From assembly GCF_007197555.1 (NCBI RefSeq), contig NZ_CP041614.1:6306001-6370000 (forward strand): 64,000 nucleotides of DNA, read 5' to 3'. Of this stretch, positions 45,651 through 56,154 are shown piece after piece. Source of the stretch: Shewanella psychropiezotolerans. GTDB lineage: Bacteria > Pseudomonadota > Gammaproteobacteria > Enterobacterales > Shewanellaceae. Made by a program: the position numbers and the translations under genes. Every line of letters begins with the position of its first letter. The first letter of the stretch is position 1. Under the pieces are notes generated by a model. It was not told where the DNA came from. It saw only the letters and a list, made by a program, of their open reading frames with translations, and searched no databases.

Positions 45651-46664
45651 TTAACAGCAGCTGTGGGTATTAAACTTTTCCCTGTAGGCTCTGGGGCTAA
45701 GACTCGTCAGCTGAATAAACAGCTTTCTAAATGAACTCACATCTTCGTAGCCAACCCTATCTACTATCTGCTCCAGGGCAAGTTCGGTGGTTTCGAGTAA
45801 TCGCTTAGCCTCATCGACACGCAAACGCTGCATGTAACTAGCAGGCGTCTCATTGAGCGCCTTCTTGAAACGCCTGATCATGGTACGTTTACCCACAGCA
45901 AATTTATCAGCGATATCATCGAGCAAGAAACTCTGCCCTATTTGTGCCTGCATCCAATTTTGGATCTTAGTCACCAACTCATCTTTGTGATTATTAACCC
46001 CAATGGATAGATCCATGGACATGAAGGGCTGTTGCGAGGTTCGATTGGGGTCTATCAGTAATATCTTGGCCATCTGATGGGCAATTTGTTCACCGGCAAG
46101 AATTCCTATCAGGTGAAGTGCCAGACTCAGATTCGAAGTCGTCGCGCCAGCGGTATGAATATGCTCATCTGAGATGACCAGTTTATCCATACAGAGATTC
46201 ACATCAGGAAAATTTCGCTCGAACATCTCCTTTAACCACCAAACCGTCGTGGCCGTGCGACCATTAAGCACGCCTGAGGCGGCTAACATCAAGGTGCCGG
46301 AGCAATAAGCAGCCACGGGTTTTCCACTGGCAGCGAAGAGCCTCAGGGGCTCGAACAAAGGTTCAAACTCATTGAGATAAGCTTGAAACTCCTCTCTGCT
46401 CGTCACAAAGGCAGACGCAAGAATAACCGCATCGGCTTGCAGAATATCTTCGGGTTTATCCAGACCTATGGCGGGGATTTGAATATGCTGATTGGTATTC
46501 ACCGGCTGGCCATCATATGAAACCACATGACAATGAAACAGGTCTTCTTTTGCATCTGGATTCATACGTCGCCAATAAACATTGCAGAAACTGAACACAT
46601 CGAGAAAACTGACAATACCACCGGCAACCACATTCCCTGCAGCCAATATTATTATTTTCTTCAT
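45651..46664 (-). CDS. GlxA-type regulator: DJ-1/PfpI domain fused to AraC HTH
   Basis: 337 residues. Residues about 1-195 form a class I glutamine amidotransferase-like (DJ-1/PfpI) domain with the nucleophile-elbow block AAYCSGTLMLAASGVLNGR; residues about 230-330 are an AraC helix-turn-helix with FAVGKRTMIRRFKKAL and VGYEDVSSFRKLFIQ. Such regulators often control amino-acid or quaternary-amine use. It is divergent from a small membrane protein gene at 46915. Target not evident. Confidence 0.92.
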   Translation of the reverse strand: MKKIIILAAGNVVAGGIVSFLDVFSFCNVYWRRMNPDAKEDLFHCHVVSYDGQPVNTNQHIQIPAIGLDKPEDILQADAVILASAFVTSREEFQAYLNEFEPLFEPLRLFAASGKPVAAYCSGTLMLAASGVLNGRTATTVWWLKEMFERNFPDVNLCMDKLVISDEHIHTAGATTSNLSLALHLIGILAGEQIAHQMAKILLIDPNRTSQQPFMSMDLSIGVNNHKDELVTKIQNWMQAQIGQSFLLDDIADKFAVGKRTMIRRFKKALNETPASYMQRLRVDEAKRLLETTELALEQIVDRVGYEDVSSFRKLFIQLTSLSPRAYREKFNTHSCC

Positions 46665-46914
46665 CTCAGTCTCTCCTCAAGTTCAATCATCAAGCTATGA
46701 CCACAAGACTATAATTCAAAGACTATGACCAAAACACAAATTGTCACTTTTAACCCTTATTTTGTCAATAATGACACTTTATAAGATTTTGTCTAGTTTT
46801 TATACTGAGATGACACTGGGAACTTCAATGAAAGCTTCAGTTGAAGACCAGAAAGTGTTGCAGGTTCTTAGCTGAACACGAGTAATGAATAGAAGTGATT
46901 AATAGGAGTAAATG

Positions 46915-47094
46915 ATGTCAAAATCGAATAAGCATCTGGTGATGAGCCTGAGTTATCTTGGAATAAGTTGGGCATTACTATTTTGGCTACATTTTAGCAC
47001 CGAGCCCAACATCTTTGCCCACTTAGTGGCGATACCCAGCTTACTAATGTTTACCGGGTATAGCGCCTATCAGATCATTAAGAAGGGAACCTAG
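46915..47094 (+). CDS. Small two-helix membrane protein
   Basis: 59 residues with two hydrophobic segments (about 10-24 and 30-50). AGGAG is 6 bases before the second of two adjacent ATGs (46912, 46915). Function unknown; it may be regulated by the adjacent GlxA-type protein. Confidence 0.55.
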   Translation: MSKSNKHLVMSLSYLGISWALLFWLHFSTEPNIFAHLVAIPSLLMFTGYSAYQIIKKGT

Positions 47095-47128
47095 GGCGAA
47101 TAATACGCTTCCCTAGGTAACGAGAAGA

Positions 47129-48787
47129 CTAGGTTTTAAACTGCTGAACCAGCAGTTGCAGCTCTTGCGCCATCTCGGCTAAACGTTCACTCTCACTGGA
47201 TGTCGAGTTAGCACCTTCGGCGGCTTCTTCGGCAGCATGATTGATATTAACGATATTAGCGTTGATCTCCTCCGATACCGCAGATTGCTCTTCTGCTGCT
47301 GTGGCAATCTGAGTATTCATCTCGGTAATGGTACCGATAGATTGCGTGATCATCTGCAAGGCCTCACCAGCAGATTTGGCATGACTCACACTCTCATCGG
47401 CATACTTTCGGCTATCCGACATGACACTCACTGCTGTTTTAGCTCCACCTTGTAGCTTCTCGATCATCGCCTGAATCTCTTCGGTAGACTCTTGGGTTCG
47501 ACTCGCTAAAGTACGGACCTCATCGGCAACCACGGCGAATCCTCTTCCTTGCTCACCCGCTCTAGCGGCTTCGATAGCCGCATTTAGCGCTAGCAAGTTA
47601 GTCTGCTCGGCAATCCCCTTGATAACATCGAGAATAGTGCCAATTTGATTACTGTCTTTCTCTAAGTTTTGTATCACTTCGGCAGCACTTTCTATCTCGG
47701 CAGCTAAACCAACAATAGTATCCACGGTATTATTGACGACCTGCATGCCCTCTTTCGATTGGTCATCAGTCTGATTGGCGGCATCTGCGGCATCATTAGC
47801 ATTCTTAGCCACCTCGACAACCGTTGCCGTCATCTCATTCATCGCAGTGGCAACCATGTCCAGCTCATGTCTCTGACTCTGGACCGAAGCGGCAGTTTCT
47901 GAGGTAACCTTCGCCATGCCTTGTGCCGACTCAGCCAACTGCTTCGAAGTATCGGAAACGCTATTAATACTAGCTTGAAACTTATCTAGCATCAGATTAA
48001 ACGCTCTAGAAAGAGCTGCAAATTCATCCTTACTACTGATTTCGATGCGACGGGTCAGATCAGAATTTCTCTCTATGTCATCTATGGACCGGGTCAAGGT
48101 GCTTACAGAATGTAAAATACCTCGTGCAACAAAGAAGAGCAGCAGACCACCAAGCACAAAAGAACCTATGGTAATTAAGATCAGCTGCTGTTTCATGTCA
48201 GCCATGGAAGCGATTGCAGCCTGCTGTATCTCCTGTCTGGAACTTTCCTCGGCTCTAACTAGCTCTTTGAAACTAGCTCTAGCCTTATTAGCGAAAGGAC
48301 TCGCCCCTGTACGATATGAACTCCAGGCTTCCTGTAAGACATCCGGATTACGATCAACGGATTTAAGCTGTAACATGCGAGCGCGGCCATCTTCTAAGAA
48401 TGCCTTTGTGGCTTGTTTAGAATTCGCCATCAACTGATTAAGCCGATTCTTAGCATCTCTGTCCGAGACCAGTCTTAGAGAAGCTTCGAGGTTATCGAAA
48501 TGGCTATAAATATCACGAATTCGAGTATCTAACAGAGAGTAATTTTTGTCGAAATCATCTCCAAGCATGATGCTACGTGATAGACGAGAAACATAATTCA
48601 TGTCTCGGCTGATAGATAAGATGTACTTTTGACTGTTCACACCAGCTTGATCATATTCCTCAAACTTATCTGCCACAAAATTTGTATTAATGATGACATC
48701 GACCAGTATGGTTACCCCGGCTAAGCCAAAAACTAACATCACAGCCATCAATTTACGTTTGATGCTCCATGAAGATAAAAATTCCAT
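47129..48787 (-). CDS. Methyl-accepting chemotaxis protein
   Basis: 552 residues: transmembrane helix about 12-32, a four-helix periplasmic sensor (about 35-190), second transmembrane helix about 192-214, HAMP (about 215-268) and a long cytoplasmic signalling domain with the conserved tip [18 protein letters not shown]. No C-terminal receptor-tether pentapeptide is seen. It senses an unknown periplasmic ligand and signals to CheA. Single gene; its promoter lies in the gap up to 48944. Confidence 0.95.
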   Translation of the reverse strand: MEFLSSWSIKRKLMAVMLVFGLAGVTILVDVIINTNFVADKFEEYDQAGVNSQKYILSISRDMNYVSRLSRSIMLGDDFDKNYSLLDTRIRDIYSHFDNLEASLRLVSDRDAKNRLNQLMANSKQATKAFLEDGRARMLQLKSVDRNPDVLQEAWSSYRTGASPFANKARASFKELVRAEESSRQEIQQAAIASMADMKQQLILITIGSFVLGGLLLFFVARGILHSVSTLTRSIDDIERNSDLTRRIEISSKDEFAALSRAFNLMLDKFQASINSVSDTSKQLAESAQGMAKVTSETAASVQSQRHELDMVATAMNEMTATVVEVAKNANDAADAANQTDDQSKEGMQVVNNTVDTIVGLAAEIESAAEVIQNLEKDSNQIGTILDVIKGIAEQTNLLALNAAIEAARAGEQGRGFAVVADEVRTLASRTQESTEEIQAMIEKLQGGAKTAVSVMSDSRKYADESVSHAKSAGEALQMITQSIGTITEMNTQIATAAEEQSAVSEEINANIVNINHAAEEAAEGANSTSSESERLAEMAQELQLLVQQFKT

Positions 48788-48944
48788 CCCTCTCTCCTCA
48801 ACATTTATTCGAATCGATATGATTTCGACCTAATAAAGTATAGGTCATGCTTTGATCCATAAGATTAAAACAGTGGAGATGAAACAGGGGATGCTAAATT
48901 ATACAAAAGCGCTAAAAAGTTGTGAGAAACTGTAAAGCAGACAA

Positions 48945-48970
48945 TAAAAAGCCTGGAAATTACCGGGCCT
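48945..48970 (-). terminator. Terminator beyond the mog 3'-end array
   Basis: On the minus strand: AAGGCCCGG / CCAGGC stem with a TAATTT-type loop followed by TTTTTATT. It lies downstream of all five array units, so mog transcripts should run through the array. Confidence 0.75.
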
Positions 48971-48993
48971 TAGTCACTTTTTTAAAAATCAGC

Positions 48994-49549
48994 TTACTTG
49001 GCCTTTGGGCGGAATGGTTTGATAACTGACTCGTCACACTCGAGGAAAGGTCCGTTCATTAGATCGATGCAATAAGGAATTGCCGGGGAAGATAGAGAGC
49101 GCATCGAGACGCTCTTAACTTTCAAGATATGCTACTTGGCCTTTGGACGGAATGGTTTGATAACTGACTCGTCACACTCGAGGAAAGGTCCGTTCATTAG
49201 ATCGATGCAATAAGGGATTGCCGGGGAAGATAGAGAGCGCATCGAGACGCTCTTAACTTTCAAGATATGCTTACTTGGCCTTTGGACGAAATGGCTTGAT
49301 GACAGATTCATCACACTCAAGGAATGGGCCGTTCATTAGATCGATGCAATAAGGAATTGCCGGGGAAGATAGAGAGCGCATCGAGACGCTCTTAACTTTC
49401 AAGATATGCTACTTGGCCTTTGGACGGAATGGTTTGATAACTGACTCGTCACACTCGAGGAAAGGTCCGTTCATTAGATCGATGCAATAAGGGATTGCCG
49501 GGGAAGATAGAGAGCGCATCGAGACGCTCTTAACTTTCAAGATATGCTT
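48994..49549 (-). repeat. Tandem array of copies of the mog 3' end
   Basis: Four extra units of 138-139 bases follow mog (landmark ACTTGGCC at 48996, 49134, 49273, 49411; the genuine mog end is at 49550). Each unit carries, on the minus strand, the last ~30 codons of mog (PAIPYCIDLMNG to RPKAK) plus a ~48-base tail with an AGAGCG/CGCTCT hairpin. Two sequence types alternate: type A (first, second, fourth units) and type B (third unit and mog itself), which differ only at synonymous positions over the coding part. Stops alternate TAA/TAG. Two identical 62-codon frames inside the array are by-products of the repetition. Confidence 0.95.
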
Positions 49550-50081
49550 ACTTGGCCTTTGGACGAAATGGCTTGATGACAGATTCATCACACTCAAGGA
49601 ATGGGCCGTTCATTAGATCGATACAATATGGAATTGCAGGGAACACGGCATCGAGACACTCACGAATCGACTTGGGCTTACCTGGCAAGTTAACGATCAA
49701 GGTATCACCACGAAGTCCGGCTGTTTGACGTGAAAGAATAGCGGTCGGCACAAACTTAAGTGACTCGGCGCGCATGAGTTCACCGAAACCAGGCATCATA
49801 CGATCACAAACGGCTTCCGTCGCCTCAGGGGTAACGTCGCGTTTAGCTGGGCCAGTGCCGCCAGTAGTAACGATTAGACTGCAGTTCTGCTCATCGGCCA
49901 TCTTGATAAGTGTCGCAGAAATCACATCTTGCTCATCAGGAATCACCTCATAGACAGGCTCCCACTCAGAAGTCAGATACTCGTTCAATACCTTGATAAT
50001 CGCTTTACCAGAGAGATCTTCATAGACGCCTGCACTAGCTCTATCACTGACAGTTACAATACCGATTTTAGCTTTAGTCAT
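49548..50081 (-). CDS. mog: Molybdopterin adenylyltransferase
   Basis: 177 residues. Mog adenylylates molybdopterin before molybdate insertion. Conserved: KIGIVTVSDRASAGVYED, SLIVTTGGTGPAKRDVTPEAT (given here from its start SLIVTTGGTG) and LPGKPKSIRECLDAVFPAIPYC. A frame open to 50114 exists, but the ATG at 50081 (MTKAKIGIV) has AGGAC 6 bases upstream and matches family starts. Its 3' end is present four more times downstream. No other moa/moe gene is adjacent. Confidence 0.95.
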   Translation of the reverse strand: MTKAKIGIVTVSDRASAGVYEDLSGKAIIKVLNEYLTSEWEPVYEVIPDEQDVISATLIKMADEQNCSLIVTTGGTGPAKRDVTPEATEAVCDRMMPGFGELMRAESLKFVPTAILSRQTAGLRGDTLIVNLPGKPKSIRECLDAVFPAIPYCIDLMNGPFLECDESVIKPFRPKAK

Positions 50082-50208
50082 CTTAAGTCCTACTGGTGGT
50101 GTTATCTTCGGCAAGCCCTATCGATGGCACCGAAGCTGGAGATATTAGTTGCATGTAAACTAACATGATTTGCGGCCATTATATCTGGCTTATCGACAAA
50201 AATGAGAG

Positions 50209-50721
50209 CTACAAGCTTCTGGACAGCCAATACTTACGCTTCCAATAGCTATTATTTAAGGTGGATATCATCACACCTTGGCTCGTCGATGCATGCAAAA
50301 ACTTAGAGTCACTCAGGTAGATACCCACATGCCGAGTCGACCAACCGGTTTTGAAAAATACCAGGTCGCCGGTTTTCAGATTTCCCTTAGCAACTTTATG
50401 CCCAAGGTTTTTCTGATCCGCCGTGGTTCGGGGTAACTTCCTACCGAAAATATCCTTGTAGGCCAGATAGACGAAGGCAGAGCAATCCACGCCCCGCTTA
50501 CTCATGCCACCATAACGGTAAGGCGTACCTTTCCACTCTCGATGAAATGCCATCAGCTTCAGCTCTAATACCTGTTGTTTGGTCTTAATAGCATCTAGGC
50601 CTGATGTTTTAGCCTGATTCGCAGCAACATTGGTTGCAGTGCCTGTTTCAATCTGCTCCGGCAACTGACTCGAACACCCGGACATAAACAGTAGAAGCAA
50701 GATAACTAAGGGTCTAAACAT
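50209..50721 (-). CDS. NlpC/P60-family lipoprotein (peptidoglycan endopeptidase)
   Basis: About 170 residues. Lipoprotein signal MFRPLVILLLLFMSGCSS with lipobox MSGC; the ATG at 50721 has GAGG 5 bases upstream and is preferred over an ATG at 50772. Catalytic residues: Cys in GVDCSAFVYLAY, His in RHVGIYL, and a further His in FLHAS. It resembles MepS/Spr and NlpC, which cut D-Ala-mDAP cross-links during growth. Single gene. Confidence 0.9.
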   Translation of the reverse strand: MFRPLVILLLLFMSGCSSQLPEQIETGTATNVAANQAKTSGLDAIKTKQQVLELKLMAFHREWKGTPYRYGGMSKRGVDCSAFVYLAYKDIFGRKLPRTTADQKNLGHKVAKGNLKTGDLVFFKTGWSTRHVGIYLSDSKFLHASTSQGVMISTLNNSYWKRKYWLSRSL

Positions 50722-50841
50722 CAGTGCCTCAAAGAAAGTATCGAAAAACAAAGAGAAGTAACTTAAAGCCATGTTAACACCGCAGACATTAACAGAAAGT
50801 GAACTCAGTATGATTCCTCAATATCTCCTTCACTGGCAACA

Positions 50842-52026
50842 TTAAACCGCCTGACCCGCGGCAACACCCGATGACCAAGCCCACTGGAAGTTGAATCCTC
50901 CCAGCCAGCCGCTGACATCCATCACCTCACCGATAAAGAAAAGCCCAGGTACTGATTTGGTTTCCATGGTTTTCGACGACAGCTCATCGGTATCTAAGCC
51001 ACCTAAGGTGACTTCGGCGGTGCGATAGCCCTCGGTGCCATTCATCATTATTTCCCAGGACTCGAGATCCACAGCAAGCTGTTCCAGCTCTTTATGGACT
51101 AACTGATTCATAGCCCTGTTAAGCAGAGCTTCGTCGAACAGGGCCTCGACCAGACGTTTAGGTAACCAATGTCCCAGAGTATTTCTCAGGTTCTGCTTCG
51201 GATGGTTCGCCAGCACCAACTCGATGGCGGCTCTGGCATCGATACCTGGGAGCAAGTTAATCTTGATGGTCTCACCAGGCTTCCAAAAATTTGATATCTG
51301 AAGAATGGCAGGGCCTGATAGGCCGCGATGAGTAAAGAGCAAGGCTTCACTGAACTGAGTCCCGTCTTTTGCCGTTATAGTACTGGGTACCGCAATGCCA
51401 GACAGTGGCTCAAATTTGAGTTTCTGCTCGGGTTGCCAGGTAAAAGGCACCAGACCGGCATAGGTAGGCAACACCTTTAAACCAAACTGCTCGGCAAGAT
51501 GATAACCCAATGGGCTAGCACCTAGCTTAGGCATGGAGAGACCGCCTGTGGCTACCACTAACGAATCACAGCTATAGACATCTTTGTCGGTCGCTATTTC
51601 AAATTTCCCAGAATCAGCTTGAGTGATCTTGCCAATCTCGGTGCGGAGTTTAACCTTAGCACCGGCCCACTCACACTCGGTCAGTAGCATGGTGACTATC
51701 TCTTTGGCCGAGTCATTACAGAACAGTTGACCATGGTCCCGCTCGTGGTACTCGATACCATGACGCTCGACAAGATCGATAAAGTCGCTGCTGCGATACC
51801 TTGCCAGGGCTGACTTTACAAAATGCCCATTGCCACAGATGAAATTATTCGGCTCAACTTTCTGGTTCGTGAAGTTACATCGTCCACCACCGCTAATGAG
51901 GATCTTCTTCCCCGCCTGCTTTGCTGCATCCAGCACCAACACATCACGCCCACGGTAACCCGCTGTAGCGGCGCACATCAGGCCTGCGGCACCCGCTCCG
52001 ATAATTATGACGTCATGATGTTTCAC
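50842..52026 (-). CDS. HI0933/YhiN-family flavoprotein
   Basis: 394 residues. FAD-binding start VIIGAGAAGLMCAATAG, the GGRCNFTN motif, and the C-terminal LFFIGEVMDVSGWLGGFNFQWA block identify the HI0933 family of NAD(P)/FAD-dependent oxidoreductases, whose physiological substrate is not established. The N-terminus continues to a single good ATG. It lies downstream of gpsA, separated by a terminator. Confidence 0.92.
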   Translation of the reverse strand: MKHHDVIIIGAGAAGLMCAATAGYRGRDVLVLDAAKQAGKKILISGGGRCNFTNQKVEPNNFICGNGHFVKSALARYRSSDFIDLVERHGIEYHERDHGQLFCNDSAKEIVTMLLTECEWAGAKVKLRTEIGKITQADSGKFEIATDKDVYSCDSLVVATGGLSMPKLGASPLGYHLAEQFGLKVLPTYAGLVPFTWQPEQKLKFEPLSGIAVPSTITAKDGTQFSEALLFTHRGLSGPAILQISNFWKPGETIKINLLPGIDARAAIELVLANHPKQNLRNTLGHWLPKRLVEALFDEALLNRAMNQLVHKELEQLAVDLESWEIMMNGTEGYRTAEVTLGGLDTDELSSKTMETKSVPGLFFIGEVMDVSGWLGGFNFQWAWSSGVAAGQAV

Positions 52027-52135
52027 TTTATAGCCTCGAATTTAAATACAAATACTGAATCAGGAATAATTTTGGCCAGACACAAGATACCTCAGCTAGC
52101 CGTCCATGGGCTGTGGCATAAGTGTTCCAGACACA

Positions 52136-52165
52136 AAAAGGGTGCTATTTTAGCACCCTTTTTTA
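52136..52165 (-). terminator. Rho-independent terminator of gpsA
   Basis: AAAAAGGGTGCTA / TAGCACCCTTTTTT stem with a TTT-type loop; U-rich on either strand. Confidence 0.88.
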
Positions 52166-52202
52166 TCTTTAACATACGAAGAAGCATGAACCTAATACTT
52201 GA

Positions 52203-53222
52203 TTACTCGCTATCTTGGGTCTCAGATTTTATCTCTCTGGCTAACAAGGTTACGGCAGCCTCGCGAGGCGTCCCGCCCTCATAGAGCACCCGATAAACTT
52301 GCTCAGTGATCGGCATCTCTACGCCAAGTCGCTTAGCTAAAGCATAAACTTCTTTGGTATTACGGTAACCTTCAACCACCTGACCTATCTCTTCCTGAGC
52401 CTCCTCGACACCTTGCCCCCGGCCTAAAGCCAGTCCGAAGCGACGGTTACGAGATTGGTTATCTGTACAGGTAAGTACCAGATCGCCTAAGCCTGCCATG
52501 CCCATAAAAGTACTGGCTTGGGCCCCCATAGCCTCACCTAAACGAGACAATTCAACCAGGCCTCGGGTGATTAATGCGGTTCTGGCATTGGCACCGAAGC
52601 CGATACCATCCGACATACCAGCGCTGATGGCGATGACATTTTTAACCGCACCGCCAAGTTGCAGGCCGATAAAATCGTCGTTGGCATAAACACGTAGCCG
52701 TTTAGGGCTGTGTAATAGCTCGACTAGATCTTGGGTAAAAGTAGCATGGGTTCCGGCAACGGAGATAGCGGTCGGCATTCCCGCCGCTAACTCTTTCGCA
52801 AAAGTAGGTCCGGAAAGCACGGCTAAAGGATATTTATCGCCTAACACATCTCCGGCAACCTCTTGCAACAGTCGTCCGGTCTCAGGCTCAAGCCCTTTTG
52901 TCGCCCAGACTATGCGTGAATCTTCACGCAGCAGAGGCTTAGCTTGGCCCAATACCATGCCAAAAACATGGCTGGGAACCACAACTAAGATATTATTCGA
53001 TGCGGCTAGCGCCGTCGCCAAGTCGGCTTCTGGAACAAGCAGGTCGGGAAGCGTTATCCCCGGGAGAAATACTTCATTAGCGCGGTCACGCTTGAGGTTC
53101 TCGATATGCTCAGGGTCATGACCCCACAGCAGAGTTCGATGGCCATTACTGGCTAAAGAAATAGCAAGGGCGGTGCCATAAGACCCCGCCCCTAATACCG
53201 TAATATCGGCAGTGTTTTTCAT
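52203..53222 (-). CDS. gpsA: Glycerol-3-phosphate dehydrogenase [NAD(P)+]
   Basis: 339 residues. It reduces dihydroxyacetone phosphate to sn-glycerol-3-phosphate for phospholipid synthesis. Rossmann motif [20 protein letters not shown], catalytic Lys region [13 protein letters not shown], and [16 protein letters not shown] are all present. Next to secB and a YibN-type rhodanese, an arrangement conserved in gammaproteobacteria. Confidence 0.97.
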   Translation of the reverse strand: MKNTADITVLGAGSYGTALAISLASNGHRTLLWGHDPEHIENLKRDRANEVFLPGITLPDLLVPEADLATALAASNNILVVVPSHVFGMVLGQAKPLLREDSRIVWATKGLEPETGRLLQEVAGDVLGDKYPLAVLSGPTFAKELAAGMPTAISVAGTHATFTQDLVELLHSPKRLRVYANDDFIGLQLGGAVKNVIAISAGMSDGIGFGANARTALITRGLVELSRLGEAMGAQASTFMGMAGLGDLVLTCTDNQSRNRRFGLALGRGQGVEEAQEEIGQVVEGYRNTKEVYALAKRLGVEMPITEQVYRVLYEGGTPREAAVTLLAREIKSETQDSE

Positions 53223-53328
53223 ATAACTACTCGCTTAATGCCAATTCATTCGAGTCTAATATTCGAATGAATCAGCCACTATCTGAGCAGCGACTGAAAA
53301 ATGCTGAACAGATACGTTCAGTTTTTAA

Positions 53329-53817
53329 TTATGCGCTTGCTTCTTCAGTCTTAGCAGCGTCTTCTGCACCGGCTTGACGCTGGTTAACGTACTGAGCGAA
53401 AAGCGCGTCGAAGTTAACTGGTGCTAGGTTTAGCTGTGGGAAAGTACCACGAGAAACCAGGCTACCCACTGCTTCACGAGCATATGGGAATAGGATATTT
53501 GGACAGTATGCACCTAGTGAATGAGCAAGTTGCTGCTCAGTCAGACCATTGATTGCGAAGATACCAGCTTGCTGAACTTCACAAAGGAATGCAGTTTCGT
53601 CACCGTTTTTAGCGGTAACAGTCAGAGACAGGACAACTTCAAAAACGTTGTCAGCTAGCTTAGCGCTACGAGTATCAAGATCTAGCTTAACTTCAGGGTT
53701 CCACTCTTTCTGGAAAACAGCCGGGCTGTTTGGAGTTTCGAAAGAGATATCCTTGGTGTATACACGTTGGATATTGAATTGAGGATCTTGTTGTTCGTTA
53801 TTTGCTACTTCAGCCAT
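53329..53817 (-). CDS. secB: Protein-export chaperone SecB
   Basis: 162 residues; tetrameric cytosolic chaperone that keeps secretory proteins unfolded and delivers them to Sec[20 protein letters not shown] and the C-terminal half [21 protein letters not shown] with [14 protein letters not shown] are characteristic. It lies between gpsA and the rhodanese gene. Confidence 0.98.
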   Translation of the reverse strand: MAEVANNEQQDPQFNIQRVYTKDISFETPNSPAVFQKEWNPEVKLDLDTRSAKLADNVFEVVLSLTVTAKNGDETAFLCEVQQAGIFAINGLTEQQLAHSLGAYCPNILFPYAREAVGSLVSRGTFPQLNLAPVNFDALFAQYVNQRQAGAEDAAKTEEASA

Positions 53818-53923
53818 AATATTTACCTATCCAATTTATTAGGCTTCAAAATTGAAGCCAATTTTAAGGGCTTTTGTTACTTGAGACCTGTAACTCGCTC
53901 TCAGACACCATCCCGGGTTATTG

Positions 53924-54358
53924 TTATTTCTTACTTTTCGTTACCGGCAGATTACTTGACTGCCACTCACCCATACCGCCTTTGAGGTTATGTACAGATT
54001 CGAAACCTGCTTTAACCATCAACTGCGAGGCTTGTGATGACACCATACCTGCGTTGCATACCATTATAATGGGACTTGCTTTAAACTTTTCAAGGGCTGA
54101 AAGTTGATTATTTTTAATTTCAGATAAAGGCACATTCAAAGCATCGACGATGTGACCCTTCTTAAACTCCGCTTTTTCCCTTACGTCTATCACTTTGGCA
54201 TCTTGCTTATTGATAAGCAGCGTAGCCTGTTGGTGATCGATCGTAGTGACCTTAGAGATACTGGATTTGAAAACGCTGACGATAAGACCAATCAAAAGAC
54301 CTATCCAGGCTAAGCTGAGCATAGGGTTAGCTTTCAAAAATTCGATATATTCTTGCAT
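53924..54358 (-). CDS. yibN: Membrane-anchored rhodanese-like protein (YibN type)
   Basis: 144 residues: one N-terminal transmembrane helix (about 12-30) and a rhodanese domain with active-site Cys in IIMVCNAGMVSSQ and the DVREKAEFKKGHI block. It may transfer sulfur at the membrane. Gene order with secB and gpsA on one side and gpmI divergent on the other matches other gammaproteobacteria. Confidence 0.9.
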   Translation of the reverse strand: MQEYIEFLKANPMLSLAWIGLLIGLIVSVFKSSISKVTTIDHQQATLLINKQDAKVIDVREKAEFKKGHIVDALNVPLSEIKNNQLSALEKFKASPIIMVCNAGMVSSQASQLMVKAGFESVHNLKGGMGEWQSSNLPVTKSKK

Positions 54359-54599
54359 GGTGAACTGCCTACTTCTTAGGGCTGAAAATACAATTAGGGC
54401 ACAGAGTATACCACCGCGATAGGAGATTGCAGCATCTTGTTGAAGGACGAAAAGTCTGTGGATAAAGAGCGTTAATAAGATAGATGCAAACTCGATTATA
54501 TCAATCTAGGTAAATTCCTTTTTCAACCAGGTCTTCCGTAGTAATATTTATCCAATTTCTATTTTCAACTTTATCTTTCAAACTTAAAAAGGTACCACT

Positions 54600-56144
54600 A
54601 TGACGACACGCAAACGCCCTTTGGCATTGCTGATCCTCGATGGCTGGGGTTACCGCGAAAACACGCAAAAAAATGCCGTTTTCCATGCTAAGACCCCGGT
54701 TTTGGATCGACTCAATGCTCAATACCCTAACAATCTAATCTCAGCTTCAGGCTTAGATGTGGGACTACCCGATGGTCAAATGGGTAATTCCGAAGTTGGT
54801 CATATCAATATCGGTTCAGGACGCATTGTTTATCAAGAACTTACCAGAATAGGTAAGGCAATTGATGACGGTGAGTTTCAGCAAAACCCAGCACTACTCG
54901 AAGCCATAGATCGCGCAATCGCCAAAGAGGGTGCTGTACACATAATGGGGCTACTGTCTCCCGGCGGCGTACATAGCCATGAGAATCATATCGAGGCCAT
55001 GTGCCGCCTAGCAGTCGAGCGAGGTGCTAAGCAAGTATATCTACACGCTTTCCTCGATGGTCGCGACACTCCACCACGCAGTGCAAAATCTAGTTTGGCT
55101 CATTTTGATGATCTGTTTACTAGATTAGGCACCGGCCGTATTGCTTCAGTGATAGGCCGCTATTATGCAATGGACCGTGATAATCGCTGGGATCGTGTGA
55201 CTCTTGCCTATGATTTGATCACCCAAGGCGAGTCTCTGCATCAATACACCAATGCTGTAGATGCCCTGGAAGCGGCTTATGAACGTGACGAGAGCGATGA
55301 ATTTGTCGCAAGCTCGGCGATTACCGACAGCCAAGGTAATCTGGCTAAACTTGCCGATAGCGATTCGCTGATTTTCATGAATTTCCGCGCCGATCGTGCT
55401 CGTCAAATCACTCGCAGCTTCGTCGACTCTGATTTCGATGGGTTCGAGCGTAAGATGACGACAAAAGCACACTTCTTGATGTTGACTCAGTACGCCGCGA
55501 ATATACCGGCAGCAATAGCCTATCCGGCAACAGAGCTCGTCAACACCTTAGGTGAAGCTTTGCAGAGTCGGGATAAGACACAACTGCGTATCTCAGAGAC
55601 AGAGAAATATGCCCATGTGACTTTCTTCTTCAACGGCGGTAAAGAGGAACCATTTAAGGGAGAAGACAGAATTCTGATCCAATCTCCTAAGGTGGCAACC
55701 TATGACCTACAACCTGAGATGAGTTCTGTAGAACTCACAGATAAATTAGTCGCAGCCATAGAGTCTACTGACTATGATGTCATTATTTGTAACTATCCAA
55801 ACGGAGATATGGTTGGCCATACGGGTAGCTTCGAGGCAGCGGTTAAAGCCTGTGAAGCAGTCGATACCAGTATCGGCCGCGTCGTGGAAGCTCTGACTAA
55901 GGTGGGAGGAGAATGTTTAATCACAGCCGATCACGGTAATGCCGAGCAGATGACCGATGAGAAGACCGGCCAGGCACACACGGCTCACACTTGCGAACCA
56001 GTGCCATTGATCTACGTTGGACGTGATGCGATTATCGAAGATGGCGGTCGCCTGAGCGATCTTGCTCCAACCATGTTAACCTTGATGGGAGAAACAGTGC
56101 CATCAGAGATGACTGGGCGTTCCATCATCAAAATCAAAGAGTAA
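54600..56144 (+). CDS. gpmI: 2,3-bisphosphoglycerate-independent phosphoglycerate mutase
   Basis: 514 residues. Glycolytic/gluconeogenic interconversion of 3- and 2-phosphoglycerate, Mn-dependent. [10 protein letters not shown] with the first metal Asp, [14 protein letters not shown] with the phosphorylated Ser, [13 protein letters not shown] and [10 protein letters not shown] are visible. It starts the gpmI-envC-ctp-yibQ cluster, with envC following after 10 bases. A 241-base divergent promoter region separates it from yibN. Confidence 0.98.
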   Translation: MTTRKRPLALLILDGWGYRENTQKNAVFHAKTPVLDRLNAQYPNNLISASGLDVGLPDGQMGNSEVGHINIGSGRIVYQELTRIGKAIDDGEFQQNPALLEAIDRAIAKEGAVHIMGLLSPGGVHSHENHIEAMCRLAVERGAKQVYLHAFLDGRDTPPRSAKSSLAHFDDLFTRLGTGRIASVIGRYYAMDRDNRWDRVTLAYDLITQGESLHQYTNAVDALEAAYERDESDEFVASSAITDSQGNLAKLADSDSLIFMNFRADRARQITRSFVDSDFDGFERKMTTKAHFLMLTQYAANIPAAIAYPATELVNTLGEALQSRDKTQLRISETEKYAHVTFFFNGGKEEPFKGEDRILIQSPKVATYDLQPEMSSVELTDKLVAAIESTDYDVIICNYPNGDMVGHTGSFEAAVKACEAVDTSIGRVVEALTKVGGECLITADHGNAEQMTDEKTGQAHTAHTCEPVPLIYVGRDAIIEDGGRLSDLAPTMLTLMGETVPSEMTGRSIIKIKE

Positions 56145-56154
56145 CCACTGACAC

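Noticed and set aside
48994..49549. CRISPR array
   Set aside because: The repeats are 138-139 bases, contiguous and derived from mog; there are no short repeats with unique spacers and no cas genes.
49132..49597. Two identical 62-codon genes inside the mog array
   Set aside because: They arise from the tandem units: the first half is out of the mog frame and the second half is the copied mog tail; no ribosome-binding site.
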